DNA of 44,290 nucleotides, taken from a virus. Below are positions 5,937-14,807 of this stretch, in pieces; position 1 is the first letter of the stretch; each line of letters opens with the position of its first letter. The stretch lies in IMG/VR virus record IMGVR_UViG_3300036846_000518, positions 1 through 44,290 of that record; one strand, 5' to 3'. The notes beneath the pieces are model-generated. The model had not been told where the DNA came from, searched no databases, and saw only the letters and a list, made by a program, of their open reading frames with translations. Position numbers and translations under genes: made by a program.

Positions 5937-6102
5937 AGGAAAGAAAAACGTAGGCCGCAACATCCGCGAATTTACGAAGGGTAAGACTTTCAAAAAAACG
6001 GCCGCAAAAAAAGGCCGCAAACGCGCCTTACGCCAAGCGATAGCTGTGGGACTTCGGCAAAGTGGCGTACCCCGCAAAAAAGCCAGAAAGAAAAAGAGGT
6101 AG
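5923..6102 (+). CDS. Small highly basic protein, DUF6496-like
   Basis: This 59-residue protein has more than a third Lys and Arg. The motif KRALRQAIAVGLRQSGVPRKK resembles, in parts, the RQAIAIxLSxA core of small phage proteins annotated as DUF6496. The ATG at 5923 lies inside the end of the preceding gene, and GGGAGG is some 9 bases upstream. Strong basicity suggests nucleic acid contact, for instance in the virion, but that is inference. Confidence 0.6.
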   Translation: MPGLRGKKNVGRNIREFTKGKTFKKTAAKKGRKRALRQAIAVGLRQSGVPRKKARKKKR

Positions 6103-6106
6103 AGCG

Positions 6107-6355
6107 ATGGAAGCCGACAGCGCCGCCAAGGTTCTCAGCAGCAAGGGCAAGAAACTCCACACCCATGGTATGCATCTCCGCCGCACCGCCAACGGGTATA
6201 TCGCCAAACACGAACTCCGCGATAGCAAGGGCCAGCCCCCCCAGGACGGGCAGAGCGCCGAGGCCGAGTACAACGTGGCCAACCCCGCCGAGCTTGCCGC
6301 GCACGTCGGCCAGCACATGGGACCAGTCGAACCCGACGAGCCGGAGGCGGCGTGA
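6107..6355 (+). CDS. Conserved phage small protein (HGMHLRRTANGYIAKH type)
   Basis: This 82-residue protein contains the phrase HGMHLRRTANGYIAKHEL, which resembles a short conserved block (MHxRRxxNGGYIAxH) in small podovirus proteins near the packaging genes. No function is known to me. The ATG at 6107 is four bases after the preceding stop. The gene ends in a GTGATG junction that may couple it to the Ig-like gene. Confidence 0.55.
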   Translation: MEADSAAKVLSSKGKKLHTHGMHLRRTANGYIAKHELRDSKGQPPQDGQSAEAEYNVANPAELAAHVGQHMGPVEPDEPEAA

Positions 6356-6843
6356 TGTGGTTTCAACGCCGACCGCTCAAGGTCAGTCTCAGCTTTGACT
6401 CGCCGCTACACCTCACCTTCGACCCACCCGCCGCGCCGTCGCAAGCGGGAGTTTGGGTTACATCCACCATTGACGGCATCACCGTGAAAGGAATGGCACC
6501 CATGGCCTACAAACTTCCCAACGATAAAGAAGTCGCCGTAAACATTGCCTACGTGGATGCGAAGGGCAATCCCGCCACGGTTGACGGCGATGTGCAATGG
6601 GCATCCTCAGACGACAACATTTGCACCGTGACCGCCAAGCCAGAAAACCAAGCCATGAATGCGCTTGTTGTACCCGGCGCTAACCTTGGCAACGCCCAAA
6701 TCAGCGCCACCGCCGACGCCGACCTTGGCGAGGGTATAAGAGAAATCATTACCCTCTTCGATTTGACCGTAGTCGGCGGAGAAGCGGTTGCCGGAACCAT
6801 CACCCCCGCCGAAGTTATGCCAGTAGACAAGAAGAAGAAGTGA
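6355..6843 (+). CDS. Ig-like (BIG2-type) structural or accessory protein
   Basis: This 162-residue protein has a segment at about residues 45-130 that reads like a bacterial Ig-like domain: a VNIAYVDAKGNPATVDGDVQWASSD pattern (in parts), then an alternation of beta strands. Such domains decorate phage virions. The ATG at 6355 follows a GTG at 6352, either of which overlaps the upstream stop. Its own stop overlaps the GTG start of the terminase. The position beside the terminase suggests a virion or decoration role; this is inferred. Confidence 0.55.
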   Translation: MWFQRRPLKVSLSFDSPLHLTFDPPAAPSQAGVWVTSTIDGITVKGMAPMAYKLPNDKEVAVNIAYVDAKGNPATVDGDVQWASSDDNICTVTAKPENQAMNALVVPGANLGNAQISATADADLGEGIREIITLFDLTVVGGEAVAGTITPAEVMPVDKKKK

Positions 6844-8576
6844 CACAGCATTTCAATTGGCGAAGGCTACGTGATCCGTCCGCCGAGCGCGGCGACAACC
6901 AAGCATGGCGGACGGAGCTAACGGATAGGGTCTTGCACGATGAGACCGTCAAAGGGGATGGGAGGCGATGCTGCAAGACCAACCTGCTCGCGCTCTGTTA
7001 CGTGTTGGGATACTGCCTGATAGACGAAGCCGTTCACCATGACGCCATCCAGTTTTTCCCCGAGATTGACCCGGCGCAGACGGTAGCCGAGCTTCACATC
7101 GGACGCAAGCGGAGGCGGACCCTGCTCTATCCGCGCAACACCTACAAGACCACACTCGACAACGCCTATTGCGTGCAACTCATCCTGCATTACCACATGA
7201 CCATCGCCATCCTAATCATGAGCGGAGGTAAAGAACTCGCCTTCGCCTTCGTGGATCAGGTTGCCAGCTTCTTCGTTAACCCTTCGCACCGACCGCGAAC
7301 CCTGTTCCAATCCCTCTTTCCCGAACTCTGCGTGCCGCGACCGTCGAAGATTCCGGGCCAGTTCACTTGTCAGCTTCGCCAGCATGACCCAAAAATTATT
7401 GAGCCGCTGATATGGGCCAATTCGATTGACTCCAACGTGACCGGATGGCACCCCGACGTGTTGATCTATGACGACATCAACACCAACCGCAATTCGCGCA
7501 AGTTTGAGGGACGGGTAGCCGTCACCAAGGCATATAAACTCACCCGCAAAATTCTCAAACCCACAGGCTTTGAGATTAAGATTGGGACGCCCTATGGTTT
7601 GGGTGACACCTTCAGCGATGAGGTTCTGACCGCGAAACCGGGCAGCTACCACCGCGTCTTCAAACCCGCCCTCCGCCTGCGCAACGGCGAGCGCCTAGAC
7701 CCCAACGGATTCCCCCCGCTGCATGAAATGGAACTGCTGTTTCCCGCCATCCTCAGCTACGAGTTTTTGAGCGAGGAATATGCAGCCGACTACGAATTTT
7801 TTATGAGCCAGTACATGCTCGACAGCTACGGAGCCGCCGAGTTGGTTTTCACCGAGGCAGCGATGCTAGCGGCGATAGTGGAGGAGGCCGACGTTCCCAT
7901 GGAAGGCCAGCGCTTCCTCCACTTCCGGCTACCCTGCCGCTCGATCAACTGGCTTACGACCTCCGGCGCGGTAGGCATTATGCACCGGAATCGCATGTAT
8001 ATCGCGGAGACTTTGCAAGGCCACTACAAGCCATCGGCACTCGCCAAAATCATCCACGATACAGCGCGGCGCAATGGTTTGCATAACATCTCCATCGAGG
8101 AGTCGCCGGGAGCGCGATTGATGCAACCCGCGATCAATAACTACAGTTTGACAACGGGATGGCACATCACCGTCACATGGACAGAGTTTCAGGCCGACGG
8201 CGCCGAGCGCGACACCCGCATCCGCCACCTAGAGCCGTTGCTGGCGACCTCGAGAATTTTCTTTTCCGATGCCCTGAAGACCAAGCCGTTGATTGAAGGC
8301 TTTGTGCAATACGGCATGACCCCGGACGACGGACTACCCGATGTCATCTCCCGCGTGGCCGATCACCTTCCGGTAAGCGTGGCAGCGGAAGAGCTCGATG
8401 AGGAAGACCTAGCCTGGGAGATGATGCGCGAGCGCGATCACTACAACTTGATCTATGGGCGCGGGGTGTACTCCCCGCCCGAGCCGGAGCCGGAGGAGAC
8501 CGAACCGCTCACCAGCTTTGAGGAACACGCGTATACGGAACAAGGGTTAGAGGTTATGATTCCGGGCCTTGAATAA
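6840..8576 (+). CDS. terL: Terminase large subunit
   Basis: This 578-residue ATPase-nuclease packages DNA into the prohead. Residues 98-105 (PRNTYKTT) are the Walker A-like loop, 206-212 (DVLIYDD) the Walker B with its acidic pair, and IGTPYG near 248-253 fits the coupling motif. In the C-terminal nuclease part, E420 (SIEESPG) and the Asp-rich TPDDGLPD block at 494-501 match expected acidic positions. The first nuclease Asp is not apparent: the strand reads LPCRSIN (364-370). The GTG start overlaps the upstream stop (GTGA). No small terminase is recognised; one of the small zinc-finger or basic genes upstream may serve. Confidence 0.88.
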   Translation: MTQHFNWRRLRDPSAERGDNQAWRTELTDRVLHDETVKGDGRRCCKTNLLALCYVLGYCLIDEAVHHDAIQFFPEIDPAQTVAELHIGRKRRRTLLYPRNTYKTTLDNAYCVQLILHYHMTIAILIMSGGKELAFAFVDQVASFFVNPSHRPRTLFQSLFPELCVPRPSKIPGQFTCQLRQHDPKIIEPLIWANSIDSNVTGWHPDVLIYDDINTNRNSRKFEGRVAVTKAYKLTRKILKPTGFEIKIGTPYGLGDTFSDEVLTAKPGSYHRVFKPALRLRNGERLDPNGFPPLHEMELLFPAILSYEFLSEEYAADYEFFMSQYMLDSYGAAELVFTEAAMLAAIVEEADVPMEGQRFLHFRLPCRSINWLTTSGAVGIMHRNRMYIAETLQGHYKPSALAKIIHDTARRNGLHNISIEESPGARLMQPAINNYSLTTGWHITVTWTEFQADGAERDTRIRHLEPLLATSRIFFSDALKTKPLIEGFVQYGMTPDDGLPDVISRVADHLPVSVAAEELDEEDLAWEMMRERDHYNLIYGRGVYSPPEPEPEETEPLTSFEEHAYTEQGLEVMIPGLE

Positions 8577-8799
8577 ACCGCCGGTTTCGCCTAGTTTTCG
8601 CTAGTAGTTTGTGGAAGTTGCAGTAGACCAAAGAAAGGGTTTAGTATCCCCGAATTGATTCACACTGCTGTCATCTTCCAGTCTGAGAAAACGCACTCCC
8701 CCCAAGGGACTGCCATTTAACTAACGGAAGTGGCCGGAATAGCAAGAGTTACCGACCCGTAACCCGTTCCAAGAGAACAAACGGTTTAAGGGTGAAGGT
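8569..8799 (+). promoter_or_regulatory. Gap between terminase and portal, candidate promoter and hairpin
   Basis: The 223-bp gap 8577-8799 has no convincing gene. A weak promoter-like pair, TTGAAT (8569-8574), 17-nt spacer, TAGTTT (8592-8597), lies at the end of the terminase gene. At about 8739-8754 there is a small hairpin (GTTAC/GTAAC). The portal Shine-Dalgarno is GGGTGAAGG just before 8800. A promoter for the virion operon is plausible here but unproven. Confidence 0.3.
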
Positions 8800-10920
8800 A
8801 TGGCTGCATCTTCCGTTCTGGAGATGAAAAGTAATCCGCACGCGCCGGTATTACCGGGAGACGTGAAGACCTCCGCCGATCCGACCATCCCCCCGAGGTA
8901 CACCGACGAAGCGGTAATCAGCATCGTCGTACAGGACTACGAACGCGCCAGCGCTTGGCAGAATGACCGCCGCTGGCCGCTGCAATGGACCGAGAGCGAC
9001 ATCCTGTATCAATCGCCGCGCACCGCGAGCGTTTTTGAAGGGTCCAGCGTTACCCGCTCGAACGTTTCACGATTTACGGTTGCCAAACAGACCAATTCCC
9101 TAGCCCCTGCGATCACAGGGGCCATTTTTTCGGACACTACCCCATTCCTTGTACGGCCCCGCCCCTCCACCAGTCAGGACACAACCCGAGCATGGACCGA
9201 CCTTGTATCCGAACTGCTAGACGAAATCAATTTTAAACAAGAGTGTAGTTATGGGATTCAGGGGATGGTGAACTCCGGCACCGTCATTTACAAAATCGGA
9301 TGGGAAACCGAAACCAAGATGGAGACCCACTACCGGAGAAAGAAAGCCCCGCCACAAGTGCCGATGCCGATAGGCAAGCCAATGACGGTGTTTACCGAGG
9401 AGAGCGACGAATTTGAAGCCGTAGACGAATTGGTGACGCGCAACCGCCCGACCTTCGAGAAGTGCGAGCTAGGGGAAGTCTTCATTGATCCGAAATGGCG
9501 AAACCCTAACCAGCTATGGAAGGCAAAGTTCATCGTTCACCGCAACTACCTCAACTACGATGACCTCACCAAACTCCGCGAGAACCCCGACTACGACATC
9601 CCGAGCGATGACATTCTCCGGCACATCTTTATGTCGGATGAGGAGCAAACGGAACCCATCGAAGGCGCGGAAGAATCCATGAACGCCAACACCAGCGTGC
9701 ATCACGCCGCCCGAGAGGACACCGACTGGACCGAAGACCCGTTACTAAAACCAATGCAGGTTCTGGAATGGTGGGACAAGACCCAGGTACGCGTAGTGCT
9801 GCAACAGAAATGCGTCATCCGCAACAGCAAACACAAACTCCCCGACAAGCCCTACCTCAGCGCCAACTATTGGGACATCGACAACTCCGGCTATGGCATG
9901 GGAGTAGGCCGCATCTCCGGCGCAGATCAACGCGTAGAGCAGGGGATGATTAACGCAATTCTCGACATCCTAGCCTTCGCGGTACAACCCGAGTACGCCA
10001 TAGCACGAGGGGCCAATGTGCCGACTCAGGACCAGCGGCGAAGGCTAGGCGGCATCCGCATGGTGGACGGCAACGACGCCACCAAAGCAATTTCTCTTGT
10101 ACCGCAACCGCAGGTTCCCCCCGATGGCTGGAGAGCGATTCAAGCCGTGGTGGGATCGAGCGAAGGCGCAACCGGAGCCGATCAAGCTACGGTGCAAGGC
10201 GTTCTCCCCGGTCGCGGCAGTAGTGTGGGGCATTCCGGCACAGGCGCGGGAATGCTCCAAGCCGCTTCCTCCGGTCGTCTGCAAAGCCCGGTTGAGCGCT
10301 TCATCGACGGGGTGTTTTTACCTTTTTTGAATTTTTTGTTTCAGATGGTGAAGGAGCGGATGCCGATACAGGAAATCCGCGACCGCATTGGAGAGCGCAG
10401 CAAAGACCTTGTAACCGACTTTGGCGACTTTATGACCACCAACGTTAAGTTTGAGACGTTGGCGGGAACGAAGCTGGCAGCGCGGAACCGCATGGCGCAA
10501 GCCCTTCCCTTCCTCTTGGAAGTTTTCGGCAATCAGGCACTCATCCAGCAACTGTCACAGGTTGGTTACAAAGTGAACGTGATGGAACTGGTAAAGATGG
10601 TGCTGGATATGTCGGAGTGGAAGAACCGCGCCGACCTTGTTGTACCCATGACCCCACAGGAAATGCAGAACATGATGCAGCAGAACCCCGGAGCCATCAA
10701 AGCCCAAGCCGACGCCGCCGCGCTTAACCAGAAACACCAAAACGATATGGAGTTAGAAGACAAGAAAATTGCCGGTCGCATCGCCACCAAGAGCGTAGAC
10801 ACCACCCATAAAACGTTAGTCGAATCCCCACTCGAACGCGCCGCCAGCTTTGCCCAACGCACCGCCGACGAGCGCCAACTGCAAGCCAGCCAGTTTTTCG
10901 GCTCATCACCGGGAGGGTAA
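8800..10920 (+). CDS. Portal protein (T7 gp8-like)
   Basis: This 706-residue protein forms the dodecameric portal at the capsid vertex through which DNA passes. Its length, its place after the terminase and before scaffold and capsid, and its sequence character (an N-terminal region contacting capsid, long helices around residues 450-600, and a disordered Gln- and Met-rich C-terminus) fit a podoviral head-tail connector. The MVNSGTVIYKIGWE and EVFIDPKWRNPNQ phrases resemble those of phage portal proteins. The ATG at 8800 follows GGGTGAAGG. The GAGTGTAGTTATG word lies inside it at 9241. Confidence 0.82.
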   Translation: MAASSVLEMKSNPHAPVLPGDVKTSADPTIPPRYTDEAVISIVVQDYERASAWQNDRRWPLQWTESDILYQSPRTASVFEGSSVTRSNVSRFTVAKQTNSLAPAITGAIFSDTTPFLVRPRPSTSQDTTRAWTDLVSELLDEINFKQECSYGIQGMVNSGTVIYKIGWETETKMETHYRRKKAPPQVPMPIGKPMTVFTEESDEFEAVDELVTRNRPTFEKCELGEVFIDPKWRNPNQLWKAKFIVHRNYLNYDDLTKLRENPDYDIPSDDILRHIFMSDEEQTEPIEGAEESMNANTSVHHAAREDTDWTEDPLLKPMQVLEWWDKTQVRVVLQQKCVIRNSKHKLPDKPYLSANYWDIDNSGYGMGVGRISGADQRVEQGMINAILDILAFAVQPEYAIARGANVPTQDQRRRLGGIRMVDGNDATKAISLVPQPQVPPDGWRAIQAVVGSSEGATGADQATVQGVLPGRGSSVGHSGTGAGMLQAASSGRLQSPVERFIDGVFLPFLNFLFQMVKERMPIQEIRDRIGERSKDLVTDFGDFMTTNVKFETLAGTKLAARNRMAQALPFLLEVFGNQALIQQLSQVGYKVNVMELVKMVLDMSEWKNRADLVVPMTPQEMQNMMQQNPGAIKAQADAAALNQKHQNDMELEDKKIAGRIATKSVDTTHKTLVESPLERAASFAQRTADERQLQASQFFGSSPGG

Positions 10921-11175
10921 ATGGAACACCAGCGCCAGCGATTCTCAGCAGACAAGCGATGGGGAGTCTTCCGCAGAGATGCACAGATCGACGTAGCCCC
11001 CTGCAAACGCGGAGGACAGCTTGCATCCGGCCACAGGCTAGGACCGCATTGCCCCTGTCACCCGCGAGAGGATCACGAGTTGTACTACGCCACCGTCTAC
11101 GTTCACGACAACCGCCTAACGGAGCCGAGCGATGGAAAGTATGACGCCAGCGAAGAGAAAGAGGCCATCGCATGA
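10921..11175 (+). CDS. Small hypothetical protein
   Basis: This 84-residue protein has several His and Cys residues (PHCPCHPREDHELYYATVYVHDNR) that could bind a metal. The ATG at 10921 starts directly after the portal stop, with GGGAGGG of the portal 3' end acting as ribosome binding site. It overlaps the next gene by 4 bases. It lies in the head module, but no family is recognised. Confidence 0.55.
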   Translation: MEHQRQRFSADKRWGVFRRDAQIDVAPCKRGGQLASGHRLGPHCPCHPREDHELYYATVYVHDNRLTEPSDGKYDASEEKEAIA

Positions 11176-11567
11176 TGGGCAGTTTTGAAATCCGCGGACG
11201 CTACCGCAGCCAGCGCCGCTTTGGAGTGACGGCCAACCTCACCCCGGAGGCACGCGGACGCCTGTATCGGATACGCAACGATGAGGGATGGCCGGACCTG
11301 CTAGACGTGATGGAAATGTGTTGTATTGAAATCGAAACCCAACTCATCAACACCGACGCCGCGCAAGAGGCCGAGGTATTAGCCAACCACAAAATGGCCA
11401 AAGCAGCATGGCAAATCTTCATGCACCTGCAACAGAAAGTTGATAACGAAATCTCCCTCTATCTGACTAGCATCACCCAACAATCCTCGATGCCGGAGGC
11501 AACCGAAGAGGAGCGCCTGTTCGAGAACATACTTGACCCGACCCGCTCTATGGTCATCGAGGAATAA
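11172..11567 (+). CDS. Hypothetical head-module protein
   Basis: This 131-residue protein is mostly helical. Its start, RYRSQRRFGVTANLTPEARG, is basic and the rest has long helices ending in an acidic tail. The ATG at 11172 overlaps the previous stop (ATGA). Its place between portal and scaffold-like gene suggests a virion assembly role, which I cannot specify. Confidence 0.55.
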   Translation: MMGSFEIRGRYRSQRRFGVTANLTPEARGRLYRIRNDEGWPDLLDVMEMCCIEIETQLINTDAAQEAEVLANHKMAKAAWQIFMHLQQKVDNEISLYLTSITQQSSMPEATEEERLFENILDPTRSMVIEE

Positions 11568-11588
11568 CTATTAACGAGGAGAGCAGTG

Positions 11589-12416
11589 ATGAAATACGAA
11601 TGGATGAACAATGGCGAACCCGATGAAAACGGCGACTACATAGCCGTCATCGAAAACGCAGCAGGGGCGCGAATCTCCACCTTCAAAGGCAAAACCCACA
11701 AGGAAGTTGCGGATGCACTCTTGCAGTCTCAGGCCAACGCCAATCGTGAAATCAGTCGTCTACGAAGGCCCGACCGTGCGAGGATTCCCCAACCGTTTCA
11801 AACCGCCGAAACGAAAGAGCTAACCAGCGCCGACAAACTCCGCCTATCGACGGACATTACCGACCCCGACAAAGTTGTAGAGGCAGTGACGGAAATCGTC
11901 ACCAACGTAGGCGGCACTCATCCGCGTGTGCTCAGTACAACCGTTGGCAATCTGTCCGCCGAGCAGCGCGACCAGTATTACAAAGACGAAGCGGTAGCGT
12001 TCGTCCAAGCCACCCCGGATTACTACCCCGTCCAACAAAACCGCGACAAACTGTTTGCGGCATTGAAAGAAAACCAGCTAGACCTCACCCGCAATAACCT
12101 CACTCTGATTTACCAAACGCTCTCCGACCAAGGCGAATTGATCGCATGGCCGACCGAGCCAACCGATGGGCCAAAACCAAACGGACAGATGAGCGAAGCC
12201 CAACCTTCGCCGGAGCCTAATCCTCCCTCTCCTACGAGCAGACAGCGCAGCGTATCGACAGGGATCAGGAGCAGTGACGCATCGGCTACCGCACCCCCGC
12301 CGCCTACGCCAAAGAAGGTGACACGCGCAGACATCGAACGCATGTCAAGGGCGGAGTATCAGGAACGATTGCGAGACCCGGCCTTCCGACGAGCGGTTGA
12401 TGCATTAGGCGCGTGA
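11589..12416 (+). CDS. Probable scaffolding protein
   Basis: This 275-residue protein lies directly before the major capsid gene, where tailed phages encode the scaffold. It is hydrophilic, helical and charged, with a Pro/Ser-rich linker around residues 195-240 and a basic C-terminal helix (VTRADIERMSRAEYQERLRD), a layout common for scaffolds whose C-terminus binds capsid. No motif proves it. The ATG at 11589 is chosen after a GTG at 11586, with AGGAG upstream; both fit the binding site. Confidence 0.55.
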   Translation: MKYEWMNNGEPDENGDYIAVIENAAGARISTFKGKTHKEVADALLQSQANANREISRLRRPDRARIPQPFQTAETKELTSADKLRLSTDITDPDKVVEAVTEIVTNVGGTHPRVLSTTVGNLSAEQRDQYYKDEAVAFVQATPDYYPVQQNRDKLFAALKENQLDLTRNNLTLIYQTLSDQGELIAWPTEPTDGPKPNGQMSEAQPSPEPNPPSPTSRQRSVSTGIRSSDASATAPPPPTPKKVTRADIERMSRAEYQERLRDPAFRRAVDALGA

Positions 12417-12439
12417 CTTCCCACGAGGGGGATAGTCAC

Positions 12440-13585
12440 ATGCAAGACCTATCGAAAGCCGCCGAGCGCGGCAGGAAGTTTGCCAAGAATGTAGTTATTC
12501 CGTTCATCGAGTTTGCCGCCGCCATCGGCGGACAACTCTTTGTGTGGACCCATAGCGTTGCGCAATTCCGCGTCAACGGAGCGTTAGCGGTTGGCGTCTC
12601 GCCAGCTTCCAACTTGACCACCAACCTACCGCAATCGGTAGTGACCTCTTTCGACAAAGTGTTCATCGAGAACTTAAAAGCTGAGACGCCATGGCTCAGA
12701 TGCACATCGCGCCGCGCTATTGATGAGCATTCCGGTAACAAACTGGTCCTGTATATGTACACCAATCTTCCGGCTCCGCCACTCACCCAGGCACCGGAGG
12801 GGACAATCCAAACCGGCCTAACCGTCGCCGTCGTACAGAACACATCGACCATCGGCAACTACGCCGACTACGCCAATATCTCGACCTATGCCCTCCAGAC
12901 CGCTATCGACCCCGCCTTGGAAGCCCTTGGCGTGCAGATGGCCTATCGTTTGGCGCAAGTCGTTAACCTCATCCTCCAGAACACCGCCGACGGAGCCAAC
13001 ATCGTTGATGCGCTGGTAGCCCACACCCCGTTAGGAACCAACTTAGTCGCGCAGGACATTACTTCGATGGTGCAGAGCTTGACTGCGGTTAACGCTTTGC
13101 CCTTCGAGAATGGCCGTTTTGCCGGAGTCATTCATCCGTTCATAGTTGGAGATATTCTCATTAGCACCCAACCCAACGGCATAACGGATGTTTTAAAAAG
13201 ATCGGCGGAGGGGCAAGAGAAGTTGCGCGAGCTTCCCGCACCCGATGGCGACAATGTAACCGTGATTGATTGGGGCGGAGCCAGCTTCCATCAATCAACG
13301 TTGGTTAAGCAGGTAGGATCAGCGCCAGTCAAATTCCGCACCTATGTCATCGGGCGCGACGGGCTGATCGGGGTGTCTTTCGGAGCCAAGGAAAACACGC
13401 AGATTGGCGACGGCGACTGGAGAAACTTGCAGGTTTGGGTACGCCGGATTACCGAGCCTTCCGGCTACGATCCGTCGAGAATGATTGGAGGATTCGCCAG
13501 CTACAATGCCATGTTCACGGCGACCCTTCCCCCCGACCCTGTTCAACGCATCCGCTACACCGATGCCGCCAGCGCCATTACCTAA
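12440..13585 (+). CDS. Major capsid protein (HK97-fold, N4 gp56-like)
   Basis: This 381-residue protein forms the capsid shell. The block reading QAPEGTIQTGLTVAVVQNTS (residues about 114-133), followed by a stretch on YADYANISTYALQT, recalls the N4-gp56 family of major capsid proteins, and the length is typical. The ATG at 12440 follows GAGGGGGAT; an upstream GTG at 12413 overlaps the previous stop but is less well placed. It lies after the scaffold-like gene and before the tail module. A TGTAGTTAT word lies at 12490. Confidence 0.78.
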   Translation: MQDLSKAAERGRKFAKNVVIPFIEFAAAIGGQLFVWTHSVAQFRVNGALAVGVSPASNLTTNLPQSVVTSFDKVFIENLKAETPWLRCTSRRAIDEHSGNKLVLYMYTNLPAPPLTQAPEGTIQTGLTVAVVQNTSTIGNYADYANISTYALQTAIDPALEALGVQMAYRLAQVVNLILQNTADGANIVDALVAHTPLGTNLVAQDITSMVQSLTAVNALPFENGRFAGVIHPFIVGDILISTQPNGITDVLKRSAEGQEKLRELPAPDGDNVTVIDWGGASFHQSTLVKQVGSAPVKFRTYVIGRDGLIGVSFGAKENTQIGDGDWRNLQVWVRRITEPSGYDPSRMIGGFASYNAMFTATLPPDPVQRIRYTDAASAIT

Positions 13586-13681
13586 AAAGCTGGAGTCGTG
13601 TTGCGTCGGCGCAACCGGGAGCGGAGGGTTTGCCTCCCTCTTCTCCCACTCCAACTCACCCAAGCCAAGGAGGGATGCTAT

Positions 13682-14176
13682 ATGCCACTCGATAGAGCCA
13701 AGATCACAGCACAGCTAGAGGAGCTACAGCTAGAGGAGACGCAGGAACGAGTACACCAGATGCGCCAAGCAAAAGAGTCGCGGATTCACCGCGCCGCCAC
13801 CCGCGACCGGGACATCACGCGAGACCGCCAATTGACCAAAGCGCGGCAAGATGCGTGCTGGCACAAGAAGGGCGGCAAAGGCGTGGAGATGCTGGCGCGG
13901 GGTAACGACCATAACTACGCCGTCATCAAGCACCAGCTAGGCCATGGGCCAATCATCATCGTCTGTCAGCGATGCCTGAAGGTGGTAGAGCCGCCCGACC
14001 CCGCACTTAACGCGAGGACCGCCACCGCGCCGCAGAAGGCCGAGTACAAGCGCCTCTATGACGAGTATCTAGTTTGGCTCAACCTGCCCACCGATAACGA
14101 AATGAGCGGTACACAACTCTTCGTTGTTGGGCCACCCCCACCGCCGCAGATCACGGCGGAAGCACCCGCAGCCTAA
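13682..14176 (+). CDS. Putative zinc-binding head-tail module protein
   Basis: This 164-residue protein starts with a charged coiled coil (EELQLEETQERVHQMRQAKES). It then contains CWHKKGGKG, a His near HNYAVIKHQLGHG and CQRCLK, a plausible Cys/His metal site. The ATG at 13682 follows AAGGAGGG. It lies in the virion module directly after the capsid gene. The product is not recognised; a tail or packaging accessory role is suggested by position only. Confidence 0.55.
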   Translation: MPLDRAKITAQLEELQLEETQERVHQMRQAKESRIHRAATRDRDITRDRQLTKARQDACWHKKGGKGVEMLARGNDHNYAVIKHQLGHGPIIIVCQRCLKVVEPPDPALNARTATAPQKAEYKRLYDEYLVWLNLPTDNEMSGTQLFVVGPPPPPQITAEAPAA

Positions 14177-14180
14177 CCCC

Positions 14181-14789
14181 ATGCCGAAGACCAAGCCCAA
14201 GCCGCCGAAGAAGAAGCCGCCACCACCGCGACGGCCTATCCCGATTCGCGCATTGCCGAAACCGAAGAAGCGGATGCGGGAAGCAGTTCACCGACAACCT
14301 ATCAAGAAAGCGAGTATCGCCATGACAGCAGACACCCCCAAAGTTGACGAGAAGGACAAGGCAAAAGACAAAGCCAAGGACAAGGGCAAGACGACGGAGT
14401 ATCCCAAGGGCGACATCGAAAAGGGCCGCATCGACCCCGAGGAAGTAACCGTAGGACAGACCGCCGAAATGATCGCCGCACGCGACCGCCGCGCATACCT
14501 GCTCGACCAAGCGGAGAAAAACGAAGCCGCCAACGACGAGCTAAACGCGATTCAGGTAGAGCAAATCAAACGCGTGCAGTTGGGCCAGAACATCATCCAA
14601 GACCCCGACGAACAGCGCGAGGAGTCGATGGAAACCGCCATCAACGCACTCAAACAGCACGACCCCGACGAACGCAAGAAACAGGCCGAGGCCGCGCAAA
14701 AGCAGCAGGAGAAAGGCGCAAGCGCGAACCCCAGATATACCCAAAGTCCCACTACAGCGGACTTCAAACAGGGCCAAGCCGCAGGGTAA
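14181..14789 (+). CDS. Pro/Lys-rich then acidic helical hypothetical protein
   Basis: The frame gives 202 residues from the ATG at 14181, five bases after the preceding stop. The first 45 residues are a Pro/Lys/Arg tract (KPKPPKKKPPPPRRP) with no clear binding site. An in-frame ATG at 14322 is an alternative start. The remainder is Lys/Asp-rich with helices up to the Gln-rich C-terminus. It lies between the capsid and tail tubular genes and is probably a minor virion or assembly protein, although the family is unknown. Confidence 0.5.
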   Translation: MPKTKPKPPKKKPPPPRRPIPIRALPKPKKRMREAVHRQPIKKASIAMTADTPKVDEKDKAKDKAKDKGKTTEYPKGDIEKGRIDPEEVTVGQTAEMIAARDRRAYLLDQAEKNEAANDELNAIQVEQIKRVQLGQNIIQDPDEQREESMETAINALKQHDPDERKKQAEAAQKQQEKGASANPRYTQSPTTADFKQGQAAG

Positions 14790-14807
14790 TAACTACAGGG
14801 GTGCGCG

